DNA of 64,000 nucleotides from Chrysomallon squamiferum (taxonomy: Eukaryota; Mollusca; Gastropoda; Neomphalida; Peltospiridae). The stretch spans positions 2,851,536 through 2,915,535 of the forward strand of contig CM022675.1 in the NCBI GenBank assembly GCA_012295275.1, written 5' to 3'. Each line of letters opens with the position of its first letter. Position 1 is the stretch's first letter. The translations under genes and the position numbers were made by a program. Positions 10,916-22,974 of this stretch are shown one piece after another. The notes beneath the pieces are model-generated. The model did no database searches. It had not been told where the DNA came from and saw nothing but the letters and a program-made list of their open reading frames with translations.

Positions 10916-12292
10916 TGTTAAAACCACTTCAAGGTTTGTTTCAAAAAAGTCCCAAGAAAAGAGAAAATTGTAATCTACTCTGGTTAATTGTGAAAGATGA
11001 ATGCTTGAGGGTTTTATGCACATATCCTAAAATAAGTAAAAATTTAACCAATATATTATTAGATGATTATCTTTTTATTGACCCATGCAAGAAGTTCTTA
11101 CTTTTTGTAAAACTCAAGTGTTGATTTCTCAAGAACCTTGATCTGTCAAGCTGAAAGTCTGGTCCTGGCTGAGCTATATAAAGTAGTAGTAATTATAATA
11201 ACCTTTGAATAATCAAACATCAATATGTCCAAAAGGTTTAAAAACTCAGTCATATATGGACCCAGACATATATTTAACAGAAATTAGCCTTTGGAAACTG
11301 CAAGAGCTGGAGTGGTATAGCTATTGTAATACTGAAATATGATGATTAACAGTAAACATCATCAAAGCAAAATACCATTGTCCAAAAAAATAATTCATCA
11401 AAGTGTGCAATGTCTGTACTTGCATATAAACTCTTAAATTTTATGAGAATGTTCACATTCAAAATATGTATAACCATTAGCCGCTATTTAAATAGCATAA
11501 ATAGAATGTTTGACACAATACATTCATTTGTAAGCAGACCAAAGATCAGTTTCACTGAACTTTATACTTTAACTGTATAAGTTCTCTGAAGTCTGTCTTT
11601 AATAGGGTGGGGCAGTATAGGAACCAGTAGAAAACAATGAATTAAAAAATAAGTCTCTTAGAAACATAAAGCAGCAAGTGGAAATTTTCAGTCACCAGGT
11701 AGATGATACATGATGAAATTTTGACTTGGGTGATTAGTTAAACTGTGTGTGTTAATGAAGAAAGATTGTGATTATTTGGTTGAATAACTGCACTTGTGGT
11801 TTTTCTCCACAGTTGATGATTTGTGTCATGCTCATTGTTTTCTAAATATACAAAACTTATTAATTATTAGTTGCCACAAAATTTAAAAATCTAGAAGTTA
11901 TTTTTCAGTCATTTTAGTACTTTTCATTTTCAAATATTTATTTTTCTTTTCTTTTGCTTCAGTCAGTTTACAACAATGTTTGAATATATCTGCACATATA
12001 CCTGTTTTGTCAGAAGATAGCTTCAGTTTTATCAGCAATACAATAACACATCAAAAAGAATATTTTGGTCCAAATTCTCTTAACATTTGAAACTTTTGAT
12101 GTCAATATTGTCTTTTCTTTTAATTTGTTAAGAAAATTTACTCTCATGTTAAGCTGGTTTCCTTATAAGATAATCTAGAATTCAGAGAAAAAACTTTGAA
12201 CTTCCTATTTTTATTATGTTATTTATCTATGGAACCAAATGTAATATTGATAATTTATAACTAAGATATGTATTAAAACTGATATTTTACAG
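10916..12292 (+). other. Long intron upstream of the STAND-ankyrin start exon
   Basis: No coding exon, RNA gene or transposon end was recognised. The open frame at 10915-11124 has no acceptor or family resemblance and is treated as chance. Confidence 0.45.
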
Positions 12293-12302
12293 TTCAGCAA
12301 AT

Positions 12303-13992
12303 ATGGATGATGAAAAAGAGGATTCAGAAGTGAGTTCTAACAGAAAAGATGTTTCTTTGTCTGACGACACCACAGTTTCACTTACTTCTGACTCAGACAG
12401 TGTGCACCATTTACAGCCACAAGTGGCAAATACCACATCTTGTGAAGGTAATTAACACAATAGTTCTCTACAGTGTAATTTACTATTTTGATGGGCAGTT
12501 TTATTTTTATCTCTATCAATGCAGTTTTCAGTACACTGGTACCTTGACTGACGAGTGCTCCAACTTACAAGTTTTTCAAATTATGAGTTTTTCGAATTAT
12601 TAGTTGCCTGATCGATTTTTTGCTTTGAGTTGCGAGCCAAAATCCAAGTCACGAGCAAGCTTCAGTTACACCACAGCAAGTCACTGCAACGAACAACACA
12701 ACGTCCTTCCAGCATCCTGCGTCCTACTTGTTTGCTTCACATGGTTACATCGGCGTTGAAGCATCTTGCTTGTGTTGTGCTCATGTTTTGTGCTTTATTT
12801 TGCCAAATTTTGGGGATTCTAAGCAAGTGAGTGCAGAGGACAGTGCTGAGAAGGAGAAGCAGATGATGCCCATTGAATTAAAGAATGAAATCACAGAAAA
12901 ACATGAGTGAGGTGTGCGTGTCGTCGACTTGGCTAGGCAGTATGAGCGAAGTACTTTTACAAAGTACTGAAGCAGAAGGAGTCAATAAAAGCTATAGAGC
13001 CAGCCAAAGGCTTTAAAATAATTTCTAAGCTGTGTACTCTGTCCATGAAATGATGCAGAAACCCTAACCCTGTACGCTTCACAAAACCAATTTGTTTCTG
13101 TACATTATCTTTTATTTTGTTTTTATACAACATTTGTATTTATACATTCAGTTTTGTTATTTAAAAACATGTTACAAAAAGCTGAGGTGGGGTGTGGGGC
13201 TGGAATGGTTTAATGGTATTTCAATAAATTTCAGATGGGAAAATTGATTTGATATACGAGCAAACTGAGTTACAAGTTCGGTCACAGAATGAATTAAACT
13301 CAAAGTCAAGGAACCACTGTATATTGTTTAGTGTCAAAGATACCTCCTCTGACAAACTTATTAATTATTTCTGTTGCATTTACTTTAAAGTGTCTGCTGA
13401 ACATTTTATAGCACTATTGTCTGAAATAAAGAATTAGTTTGGTTTGTACACACACAGTTCTCTTATTTATAGTGATATGTCCTGTTTGTTTGAACCCTGA
13501 AAACTGTGAAACAGAACACACATTAATTACTGTTTGATGACCATGATCATTGTAATTATTCTTGGATTTACTTTTATTTGAATACTGTAAAGTGATATTT
13601 ATTTCTTAGCACTTACAAATAATCAGTCAACAGTAATAAACACATAGAAAAAAAATAATAATAATGAAAAAAATTCAGTAATAACAGATTTGATTAATGG
13701 TGATGCATACTTTATTTTATAGAAATTCTGCTTTTAAGTTGTGAATTTAAATAATTTCATTTACTGCTTCACAGATCCTTCAAGAAGACAATTTGTGGAA
13801 GAACAAACTTTACCAAATATATATTCCAAGACATTTCACATATCTGGTGCCAGGAATGTTGTGTTAGGAGATCAAGTTGTTAAAACTAGTAAGTTAAAAA
13901 CTGAATGTTTTCTTTTCTTTGTAAGTTTGATAGATAACAGAACTACACAGCCCAGAACTCATTTAAAATGTTCTATCAGTATCATACTTAAA

Positions 13993-14033
<41 letters not shown>

Positions 14034-17000
14034 TCACTCACTCACTCACAGTGGTTTATGATTTATAAATACATTTTCATAGAAAACTAAACAGCTGTAA
14101 TAGAAACCATTTGAAACTTATTCATTATATTTTGAATGGTATGTGCATCTCAATGCAGTTGTACAAATTTGCGTAATCACTGAACCATACAGACACACAC
14201 TGTTAGACTGAACTAGATTGTCTTAATACGAGTCATTAATTCTGTCCATATATCTGTAATTATTATCACCAGTGAATATTGAAACACTACAAAAGTATCA
14301 TTAATATCAGCAATAAATATTAAAATTTTATACAAAGTATATAGAAGAACAAGAAGAACAATAAATAAATGAATAACAATATTATCAAGAAACAGCAACA
14401 ATGCCAGTGGTGTAACTATAATAAAATCAGTTAGGCTACAATAATGTTACAGGCTTTTGGTTTTATGACTAAACTGCAGAATAATTGTAGAGATCACTTT
14501 TATTAATATTTCATGTTTACTTTTCAGTAACAGAAAAACTTGTTTTATTTTTGTATTATTTCAGCAAAGACTGATGGAAGGGCATCCAATATTAAAGGTA
14601 CATATTTTTTCCTTGTGTAGTTTATAAAAATGTTTGTTAATAACAAGATAATCATCTGGTTCCTTTTAATCTTATCACTGATGTTTTCATAAATTCTGAT
14701 GAACAAGTATTATGACAACAGACTATTGCGTTATTTAAAGAATTTCAAATTCTGAAGCCCAGTATTTAAATAGCAAAACATTTTCAAATCACTTTACTTT
14801 ATAATAGATGTTAATTTTTTAACATGTTTTGATGCAGTGTCTACCAGATCAAGGATAAATTCTGTTGATTGGAGGGTCTATGTTGAAACAAGAGCAGAGA
14901 AAAGAGGTGTGACACTTTTGAAGAAGAATGGTGTTGTGATTGTAGTAGGATGTCCAGGTTCAGGGAAGACAACTCTAGCTTTGAGTATGATGAGACAGAT
15001 AGAAAAAGAAGAGGAAAGAGAATCTTACTTGCTGATTCATGAGTATGAATTCAATGACATTCCTCTGTCTAGAAATAAGAAATGTGTTGTTCTTATTGAT
15101 GACATATTTGGTAAGACTAATCTCAATTCAGATTTTATGTCATCATGGCAACAGAAATTTCCAGTGGTATGGAGTCTTGTTCAGGATGGTTCTGTGAAAT
15201 GTATTATTACCTTACGAAATCAGATATTTGCAAAAAGTAAAACCAGTTTGAAGGAATTTGAACTGTTTAACGAGACTCATCTCCTTGACCTGCAGAGTGA
15301 TGACTGTTGTCTGCTTCATGATGAAAAGAAAAAAATTCTAAACAAATATCTAGAAAAAAACAAAATGGAAATGGATCTAATTGACAAAGACACTGTCATT
15401 GTCAGTTCATGTGCAGAGTTAGGATTCCCTCAGGTGTGTGTATATTATGTTAATTCAAGTGAAGCACAAAAAAGAGGAGTTGAGTTTTTTAAGAAACCTG
15501 TAGAATATCTCACACAACAGCTGGAAAATATGAAAAGTGATGAATCCTTACAGATCAATTATCTGGTTCTACTGCTGATCTTGTTTCAACAAGGCAGTCT
15601 CAGTATTGATTTACTGGACCCATTTGAAAATGGCACTGACAGTGACATAATGAAATTAGTAAGACTGCTAGAGCGAGTCTGTTCAAGTCTAAAAAACACA
15701 GATCTCAGAGATATAAAGAAAACAGCTGATATAATGTGTGGTACCTACTTAAATTTTTATGACAACAGATACACATTTATTCACCAATCAGTGTTTGACT
15801 GTTTGTTTCTCATGTTTTCATCAGAGTTTCCAAAGAAAGCAGCAGAGTTGCTAGAATTGTGTCCTATCTCCATGTTGTTAGAATATGTTGTAACGCCTGG
15901 AGCGTCTAACAAAAGTAACATTACAATGACTCTGAAACCAGACTACTTTGATTTTCTTGCTCACAGATTTGCTGACTTGCTAGCATCAAGCAGTGCCAGA
16001 GAAATTATTTCACATCCATCATTGAAAGATGAAAAATTTGTTAAGTATATGATAGAGGAAAAAGACTTCTACGGTAAATGGTCTGAAATACTGAATCAGA
16101 AACTGAATGGAATAGAACATTCTTGTGCATGTGAGGTAGATAAAAATTTCCTTGATATATTTGAGGAAATTGTACATTACCATGATAGTCATTCAGTGTC
16201 TCAGACAGTATCCTACCAGTATTTGACAGTTAAAGAAATAAGTATAAATTCATCATCTGTTGCAAGTGAATGTGTTGCAAATGGACTAAGAATGTTGTCG
16301 AAATGTTTCACATCAAAATGTGTACAATGGAATTCACCGATCAGAGAAAAGAACTTTTGAATATTTCTTGTTTGTCGGGAAATGAAGATGTTGTGAAAAT
16401 GTTGTTACAGTCAGGTGTTCTGCCAACAGCTGATACATTCAGTGTAGCTGCATGTTCAGAATCAGATAATGTTACCATACTCAAAGAACTGCTATGTTTT
16501 GAAAAGGAGGTAAAATTTAATAATTGTTTACAGTTGTTGTATCTTTCTATTTATTCGTGTAACATGAACATAGCCTGTTTCTTGGTTGACATTATCAATA
16601 ATGAAAAAGACAAAAGTGAAATTAGAGAAAAAGCTGTGAAACTTTTATTGGTTAGGTTCCATACACATGTACGTCATGTGATGTCTGACAAATTTATCAG
16701 AAAATCACTAATTGATAAAGAAGTTGATATGAGCCATCTTTTTAAGAAACTGTTTACCATTGAAATAATAAATAAAATTGAAAACATTGCTGTCATTGCT
16801 GCTGGTCAGAGGAATTCAGATGTTATTAAAGGAATAGTAAAAGTAAAACATGATTGTTTAAATGATGAGAACAGAGATGAAGTTCTTTTAGCAGCAGCTA
16901 TATGGGGTTCTGCTGACACAGTGAATTTTCTCATTGACCAGAGACAAAATGATACGGATGAGAACAACTGGAAGAGAAGTCAGGTACTGAAAGTAGCAGT

Positions 17001-17819
17001 GATGTTTAACAATGTAGATGTTGTTGAGTGTTTACTTGATCAAGGAGCTGATCCTAATGCCAATGTAGCTGTTAATGGGACGTGGATTCAGTGGTTTAAC
17101 TTTGTCAATAAACACTGTACTTACGATGTGATTCAGTGGTCAACAAAGACAAGATTGCATCTGTTGCCTTCTGACTCACCTCTCCACATTTCAGTTCTGC
17201 GTGGTGACTTAGCTTTGTTGAAATCACTAGTAAAAAGAAATGCTGATATTAATGCAGTGAACAGTAATGGAAAAACTCCACTTCATGATGCTGTAATTAT
17301 GAAGGACTCGGAGCATAGAAAAGAATTAGTTTTGTTTTTACTAGAAAATGGAGCTGACGTTAACATTACAGATAAAAATAAGAATTCAGCTTTACACCTA
17401 GCAGCTGAAATAGGATATGTGGATGTTGTAACAACAATGACTGAAAAGGGTGTTAATGTGAACAGTTTTAACAGTGAAGGTAAAACTGCTCTTTCTACAG
17501 CTGTCAAGTACAAACAGAACAAAGTAGTTTTGTATTTATTGGAACATGGAGCTGATCCTAATTTAACAGACAGTGATAACAGTTCTGTTTTACACACAGC
17601 AGCTGAGCAGGGAGATGTAGAAATTGTGACATGTCCGATTGAAAAAGATGTTATGTAAATATTAAAAATAGTAGAGGTGAAACTCCTCTTCTTAGAGCTG
17701 TCAGCTGTCGACAGAACAAATTAGTTTTGTATTTGCTGGAACATGGAGCTGAACTTTTACTTTTACTTTATTTTATTATTACTTTTTATTTTGCTTGGAG
17801 CAATTTAAAGTTCAAATGA
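12303..17819 (+). CDS. STAND (nSTAND3-like) NTPase with ankyrin repeats and a RHIM-like N-terminal motif; two 1-base frame breaks
   Basis: Coding exons are 12303-12447, 13775-13888, 14565-14597 and 14838-17819; phases match at every junction. The start is the ATG ten bases after the acceptor at 12292. Read through with one base added at each of two breaks, it gives 1091 residues. Residues 1-48 are acidic and Ser/Thr-rich. Residues 69-84 contain GARNVVLGDQ, resembling the RHIM core (V/I-Q-V/I-G-D/x-N). Residues 135-143, GCPGSGKTT, are a Walker A; 181-186, VVLIDD followed by IFGK, a Walker B; 219-224, CIITLR, a sensor-1 arginine. About residues 600-1075 hold ankyrin repeats such as GKTPLHDAV and SALHLAAEIGYVDVV. 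Such proteins act as ligand-gated switches, often in innate immunity (family knowledge). The frame breaks near 16342 and 17652 are each cured by one A. The last repeat is cut short, then a 16-20 residue hydrophobic tail and TGA follow. Confidence 0.8.
12534..13319 (+). mobile_element. Tigger-like (pogo superfamily) DNA transposon, internally deleted
   Basis: The terminal inverted repeats are CACTGGTACCTTGACT at the left and its near-inverse AGTCAAGGAACCACTG at the right, flanked by TA on both sides (12532-12533 and 13320-13321), the target duplication of Tc1/mariner/pogo elements. Inside, about 12870-13045, is a transposase relic on the + strand: LKNEITEKHE, then VRVVDLARQYERST and KESIKAIEPAKG-like sequence in changing frames, typical of the CENP-B-type helix-turn-helix of Tigger. 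At 786 bp it lacks most of the catalytic DDE region. It sits in intron 1 of the STAND gene. Confidence 0.85.
13997..14051. repeat. (CA)n and (CTCA)n microsatellite
   Basis: It lies in intron 2 of the STAND-ankyrin gene. The open frame that runs from exon 2 into it is read-through past the donor at 13889. Confidence 0.9.
16340..16347 (+). other. Frame break 1 in the STAND-ankyrin gene (one base missing in an A run)
   Basis: The upstream frame ends IREKNF-stop at 16358-16360, while ankyrin coding continues in the -1 frame as KELLNISCLSGNEDVV. Adding one A to the AAAA of GAGAAAAGAAC joins the two. No splice sites fit a tiny intron here. It may be an assembly error, an allele or a real mutation. 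Confidence 0.75.
17648..17656 (+). other. Frame break 2 in the STAND-ankyrin gene (one base missing)
   Basis: The frame reads DVM-stop at GATGTTATGTAA. With one more A (GTTAATG) the ankyrin consensus VNVNIKNSRGETPLLRAV continues with the repeat period and reaches the TGA at 17817-17819. The total length with both bases restored is an exact multiple of three. Confidence 0.75.
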
Positions 17820-17960
17820 CTTACTGAAACATATTAAGTTTGAAGAGAAATCAGGCACTGTTGTAATTGTCCAGATTTTCACCACAGTTAATGCCCGATA
17901 ATAAAAAGTGATTGTTAAAATTTATTTATTATTTTGTTTCATGCTTATTTTATTGTAAAT
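17820..17960 (+). other. 3' UTR of the STAND-ankyrin gene
   Basis: AATAAA at 17900-17905 is the first polyadenylation signal after the stop codon. Confidence 0.5.
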
Positions 17961-19380
17961 TTTTATTTGTGTAAGAAATAAGAATTGATAGTTTAGCACT
18001 CACAACTGTAACATCCATAATTACATTTAAGGAATCCTCATCGAGTGTTTTTTTATTATTTTAATTTTTTTTTTTTTTTTTCAGATATGTTTTACTGTAA
18101 AATTAATGTTTAGTGGATGTTTTTTTTAAATTTCAAACTGAATTTATACATTTACTGAACATAGATTCAAAAACATTGGTAAGAAATACTTGTGTAAAAC
18201 TAGAAATCTATACTTCTGAAACTCTTATTTTGACAGAAAGAGTTTAAAATAGAAGTAATAATAAAGAGCTGATGGTTAATGTAAATTAACTTACCTATCA
18301 AAATATTCCTAAGTGCAGAAAAAGCATTTTTTTTAAAATACTCAATTCACAGTGTCATTATTATATAACTTACGAATATATTTTCATCACGTTACCTTTA
18401 GTCAGTTCACTGAAAGCAAGTTACAAGTCATGCACCAACATTCACATGCAACTCTATTTGTTTTTCAAATAGTTTTCTTGATATAATAATATTCTGTCAG
18501 CATATATACAAGGAAAAACATTTTATCTACAGATCTTAATTTATCAGCTTTAGAAAATAAAACTACATGATTATTCATTTATTAATTACAAATTCAGTTA
18601 TATTCTATATATGAATACCTAAATTGTATCATGATCCACTTTTTAGAAGTTTGTTAAACATTTTACAAATTCCAAAAATCTTCCACGCTTTTCCAGTATG
18701 TTCCCAAAACTGGCAGTCTCCAGATTAAGTAAGCGATGAGGTGTTGTAATCTGCTTCCAGAAATGGAAAAACTGGTCTGAGCAATCTAAGCCAATTTAGA
18801 CGCATGGGGATAACGAGATGTGTGAAGAACAGAGGTGAGCCAGAATAGAGACTGCAAGAAAATTAATGTTTGGAGACATGAAATTAATGTTATATATCTC
18901 AGTAAAATTTAGAGACAGGAAATACTAAAAATGTAGGGGTTAACGAGAACAGTTGAGAGATGTGTGAAGAGTGTAGCCAGAGTAGAGGTTGCAAGAAAAT
19001 TAATGTTATAACGTAAGATTTTGAGTCTGGAAATACTACCTACATAAATACTGTACAGTCACGATGTTTGTAATGTTTGATTGTAATTAATTGCCTTTGT
19101 TATAGCTTTGATCACCGATCACTAGTCAAGATCACTAGTCAACCGTCACTGGTACCAGGAACATCAGCTAAGGTGATGGAACAGCAATTAATAAACTGAA
19201 CAACTGGCATGTTGTAATCTCACTACCAGATTTGGTCAGCAGATTTGTATCTAATTGTGTCTCAAAACTGTTCTTTTTCAAAACATTGTTTAATTTCTTT
19301 TTGTGTTATATTTAGATAATTTTATTACTTTATTTATTTGTTTAATTTAATTTAATTAGTTTATCTAAAATATTCAAATT
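17961..19380. other. Intergenic AT-rich DNA with a diverged 150-bp tandem duplication
   Basis: No gene was recognised. The segment around 18808-18868 (GAGATGTGTGAAGAACAGAG to GCAAGAAAATTAATGTT) recurs at about 18956-19005, suggesting an old duplication or two copies of an unclassified repeat. Confidence 0.45.
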
Positions 19381-19381
19381 A

Positions 19382-19735
19382 ATAATAATAATAATAATAA
19401 TAAACATGAATATTATACTGCTTTACCTCGTCTCCCCCACATCCCCACCCATCCTGACCCTGACCTCCCGTTTTGACCAGTTATCTCTGTCAGTCTACTT
19501 TGCTGTCACATCTGGTCCTCCCTCATCCATCTCCCCCACCCTTAATCTCCCTCCTTACCCTTCCCTCCTCTTTACCACCCCACCTTGTTTCCCTTACCTT
19601 CTCTTCCCTTTCTTTCCTCCCATCCCCTCTGTGCCCCCAACCCTCTACACCAATCCCCGTGAGTGTATGTGTGTGGACTTTCTGAATGAGGGATTCAAGA
19701 CAGAATAAAATAATAATAATAATAATAATTAATTA
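19382..19735 (+). mobile_element. Possible 3' end of a non-LTR retrotransposon with (AAT)n tail
   Basis: A C/T-rich segment (19428-19665) unlike its surroundings ends GACTTTCTGAATGAGGGATTC, then AGACAGAATAAAATAATAATAAT. A simple AAT tail after a unique 3' sequence is typical of some LINEs, and AAT repeats also precede it. No reverse-transcriptase coding was seen, so the class is not certain. The open frames over it are low-complexity. Confidence 0.35.
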
Positions 19736-19923
19736 ATTAGTCAAACAAAAAAGGAAAAATAAAGAAAAAAAGGATGTCGAGTGGTATGTTTGTATAAATA
19801 CAAAGTCCTAGTCTGTCAGATGTTAGTGTATATTTCTAAATACCATTTAACATGTAAAGATATATAAATATTTTTGTTTTAAACTTTCCTTTTCAAGTAT
19901 AATTTTCTTTTCATTTGTTCAAG

Positions 19924-19926
19924 CAC

Positions 19927-19958
<32 letters not shown>

Positions 19959-19959
19959 T
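19924..19959. repeat. (CA)n microsatellite
   Basis: About 17 CA units. Confidence 0.9.
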
Positions 19960-20068
19960 TATATTAACATAATATAAAAATACATTCAGACCCTAAGAAT
20001 ATTATCTCAGGTAATGTATCAGTCATCTAAGACAAAAACTGTTTTACGTCATACAATACAAGCACACT

Positions 20069-20182
20069 CAGGGTTAGGTTTAGGGTTAGGGTTGGGAGTT
20101 GGGGTTGGGGTTGGGGTTGGGGTTGGGGTTGGGGTTAGGGGTTAGAGGTTAGAGGTTAGAGGTTAGAGGGTTAGGGTTAGGG
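20069..20182. repeat. Interstitial telomere-like repeat block (TTAGGG/TTGGGG/TTAGAGG variants)
   Basis: About 115 bp of TTAGGG with blocks of GGGGTT and of GGTTAGA variants. A second shorter block lies at 20370-20415. Variant-rich arrays like this mark old telomere-derived insertions or break repair sites. Confidence 0.85.
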
Positions 20183-20369
20183 AAAACATAATTATGTTTA
20201 GGATTAGCATAAAAAGTAGCTTTAGGGTCAGGATCAGGGTTACGTTTAATTATCTATTTAAATGAAGGAAGTTTTCATATACAGTTTGAAAATTGTTATG
20301 ATGAGTGTGGGATCAAATTGAAAAAGCTTTTCTTTTGTAAAATTTACTCATGATAAACTTTAAAATGGT

Positions 20370-20415
20370 TAGGGTTAAGGGTTAAGGGGTAAGGGTTGGG
20401 TTAGAGTTAGGGTTA
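20370..20415. repeat. Second interstitial telomere-like block
   Basis: Runs of GGTTAGGGTTAAGGG and GGGTTGGGTTAGAGTTAGGG-type sequence, about 190 bp from the first block. Confidence 0.75.
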
Positions 20416-20596
20416 CAACATTTACAAAAGGTGGCGCCACATATTTTAAATGCGTGTGAAAAAAGAAATGAGCAAATATGATGTTATGTGCATTTTCTGT
20501 GCACGTGTCGGAAGCAAGTTGTTCCCCTTGGGTGGGGCGTGCAGCACTTTTCACCTGTGTGGGGAAACCCTTGCCCCACTTTTGGGTAGGTGCACC

Positions 20597-21360
20597 CCGT
20601 GTGCAGATGTCCAGTGAAGATTACTAAAGACACTTGAGTACAGCTTGCTTGTTAATGTTAAGGGAGGAGTCACATGCTGTGGATTTGAAGGTAAATCAGA
20701 AATTGTTGTAGTCTCTTTTGTTTGTAGATTTTCTGACTCACACAAATCTAAACACAGTGACAGAGGACTTAGTCTTACATGTGTGGATGGAGGACAAATA
20801 CCTGCTTTGTTATTTTTAGTGTAAAAAAACAACATCGTTCAAACACTGTCACTTTTAGTCATCACTGGGATCATATTTTTATTTATTTATTTGGTTGTTT
20901 ATTTATTTATTTATGTTTGTTTACATTTTGTATTTCTGATGACGTCATATACACTTTATGTGAAATTTTGGATTTCTAATGGACTAATTTCTGTCAAACA
21001 TGGGCATGATGTAAATAAACATTGTTCTTTTTATATGAAATATAATATGTAGTAGATACATTATGTATGTATTTCCTGGTTGTTAGACATGAAAATAAGA
21101 ACTGTTGTTTGATTTATTTATCCATTTTCTTTCACTAAGACTAGCAACTCTTTGTTTATTTATTTATAGATGAGATATAAATAAACGAAAAACAGATAAA
21201 TAAATTTGTATTTTTTATTATGAATTTTCACTTTTATTTTTGTATTTAAAATGTAAACAAGTGAATTGCAAAGGTATAGAAATTAATGTGTCAGGTGTTA
21301 TTATTTATTTATTTATTTGTTTCTTTTCTGGACACATTGAGTAATAGTGTATATGTATGT
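20597..21360 (+). pseudogene. Broken duplicate of the 3' end of the BTB-PHR gene, with its 3' flank
   Basis: 20597-20860 matches 37051-37280 base for base over long stretches (for example GTTAATGTTAAGGGAGGAGT and CAGAAATTGTT), and coding matches the end of a PHR domain. It carries an extra base near 20631 that brings a stop in frame, and a 12-bp insertion near 20712. Homology continues past the stop codon into the 3' flank (20930-21360 against 37340-37890), so this is a DNA-level duplication and not a retrocopy. No BTB or BACK part is present. Confidence 0.75.
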
Positions 21361-21498
21361 GTGTGCATGCAAGAAAAAAACATCTTGACATCTTACTTCA
21401 GATTTGGTCTTCTTCACTTTTTTGCCATAATGAGAAATTATTTCTAAAATCATCAGAGCTATTGTCTTGTGGTGTAACACAAACATTGTCCTTGTAAC

Positions 21499-21597
21499 TT
21501 ATCTCTTCAGTTCTTGCTTTAGCAATTTGTCATCTTCAGTTGTCAGCTTCATCTTCTCAATGATGCTGTCAAAGCTGTTTGCAGAAAAGTCAAAGCT
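21499..21597 (-). CDS. Unrecognised terminal exon, 32 residues
   Basis: On the - strand an acceptor TTAACAG at 21598-21604 opens an exon reading SFDFSANSFDS, then IIEKMKLTTEDDKLLKQELK and R before TAA. The charged heptad-like end could be a short coiled coil. A related exon lies at about 22975-23083. The upstream partner is unknown; the nearest - strand locus is the MARS1-like pseudogene, but the sequence does not match the end of that enzyme as I know it. Confidence 0.3.
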   Translation of the reverse strand, partial: SFDFSANSFDSIIEKMKLTTEDDKLLKQELKR

Positions 21598-21612
21598 CTG
21601 TTAAAAACATGA

Positions 21613-21614
<2 letters not shown>

Positions 21615-21655
<41 letters not shown>
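21615..21655. repeat. (AAT)n microsatellite
   Basis: About 13 AAT units. Confidence 0.9.
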
Positions 21656-22185
21656 GTATTTTCTTTATGGACTCTGGTACAGCCTTGTCATGACAAAGCT
21701 GAGAACTGAGATATGAAACTGGACTGACTCAGTTTCTGTCACTCTAACTCACTCTCTGTTTCTCTCTACAGATTTTATTTTGTATTTACCTGCTGACAAT
21801 GTTAACAAGATTGTTAAGCAGTTCAAACTTATTTTTAAAAGAAAATCATCCCAGCTAAAATGTATCCTGAAACAATAGTTTTTGACTCTTTCACTGTTAA
21901 CAGTTTTTTGTCAGTAACAGAAGTTTTTAACTTTTATCAATTTCATATGATGTTTTCTTCTATACAGAAACATATTAGGAAAAGGAAATAGTAAATAAGT
22001 TATCAAGATGTTACTATTTAAGTAAATACATTAAAAAAATTTGAATTGAATTAAAAACTAAAATAAGTAGCAGCAAGACAAAATAAAATAAAAGTAAATA
22101 TAAATGTAGTAAAGTTTGGTGAAGTGAAGTCATTGCAGGGAAAGTCAAAACTGTCATCACAGAAAAAACATTAAAACATTTCTCA

Positions 22186-22300
22186 CATGCACATACAAAC
22201 TCTCTATCACTCACATGCACATACAAACTCTCTATCACTCACATGCACATACAAACTCTCTATCACTCACATGTACATACAAACTCTCTATCAGTCACTC
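22186..22300. repeat. 28-bp tandem repeat, 4 copies
   Basis: The unit is about TCACATGCACATACAAACTC plus TCTATCAC; the last copy is degraded. Confidence 0.85.
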
Positions 22301-22775
22301 AAACATACAAACAGCCAAGGCCTTTACATTGGCTAAGTTTTAATCTGCTGCAATGCTTAACAAACTTGATTCTACACAAAACATTTGATAAAAATATTGT
22401 AGAAGTCTTTATATACCTCTCCTCGTCTTTCACCAAAACCCACAGTTTACTTGATTGCAGAAACTGAATCTTGAACTATTCACAGTGTCAAAGATGGAAT
22501 ATCAAAACCTGAAGATGAATAAAATTCAATGAATTTTAGTTAGATGTCTTTAAATATGCTGAAATGTATACAAGTTAAAATTGTATTGTGTGTATACAGA
22601 ACATCCATGATGAGTTATATTCCTGGTAACAGATATTTAACAGAACATTTTTGAAGACATAAATCTTAGTTGTATCTTTAACAAAGAAATGTGTGTAAAA
22701 GAAACTGAGGGAAAAAGATAAATAAACAATCATAGAGAACAATACATGAACAAAATGATACAGATGTAAACCGAT

Positions 22776-22776
22776 A

Positions 22777-22825
<49 letters not shown>

Positions 22826-22836
22826 GCAATAATAAT
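22776..22836. repeat. (AAT)n microsatellite
   Basis: About 17 AAT units. The poly-isoleucine and poly-leucine frames on the - strand are artefacts. Confidence 0.9.
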
Positions 22837-22974
22837 ATAAAAAAATGACAGATGGAAAAACACATATTTCAAGTAAAAAGTATCTAACAAACCATAAAGA
22901 AAACAAATATATATATATATATATTAATAACGAAACTAAAACAAAATATTTTTTAACTTACTTTGCCACTTCCA

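Noticed and set aside
16270-16360. A separate ankyrin gene starting at 16270
   Set aside because: Residues before the ankyrin repeats continue from the STAND frame; one missing base explains the shift and no promoter or acceptor lies there.
17283-17597. 104-codon open frame on the - strand
   Set aside because: Shadow of the ankyrin repeats on the + strand.
19406-19708. Proline-serine-rich protein
   Set aside because: C/T-rich low-complexity DNA, open in two frames, probably part of a retroelement end.
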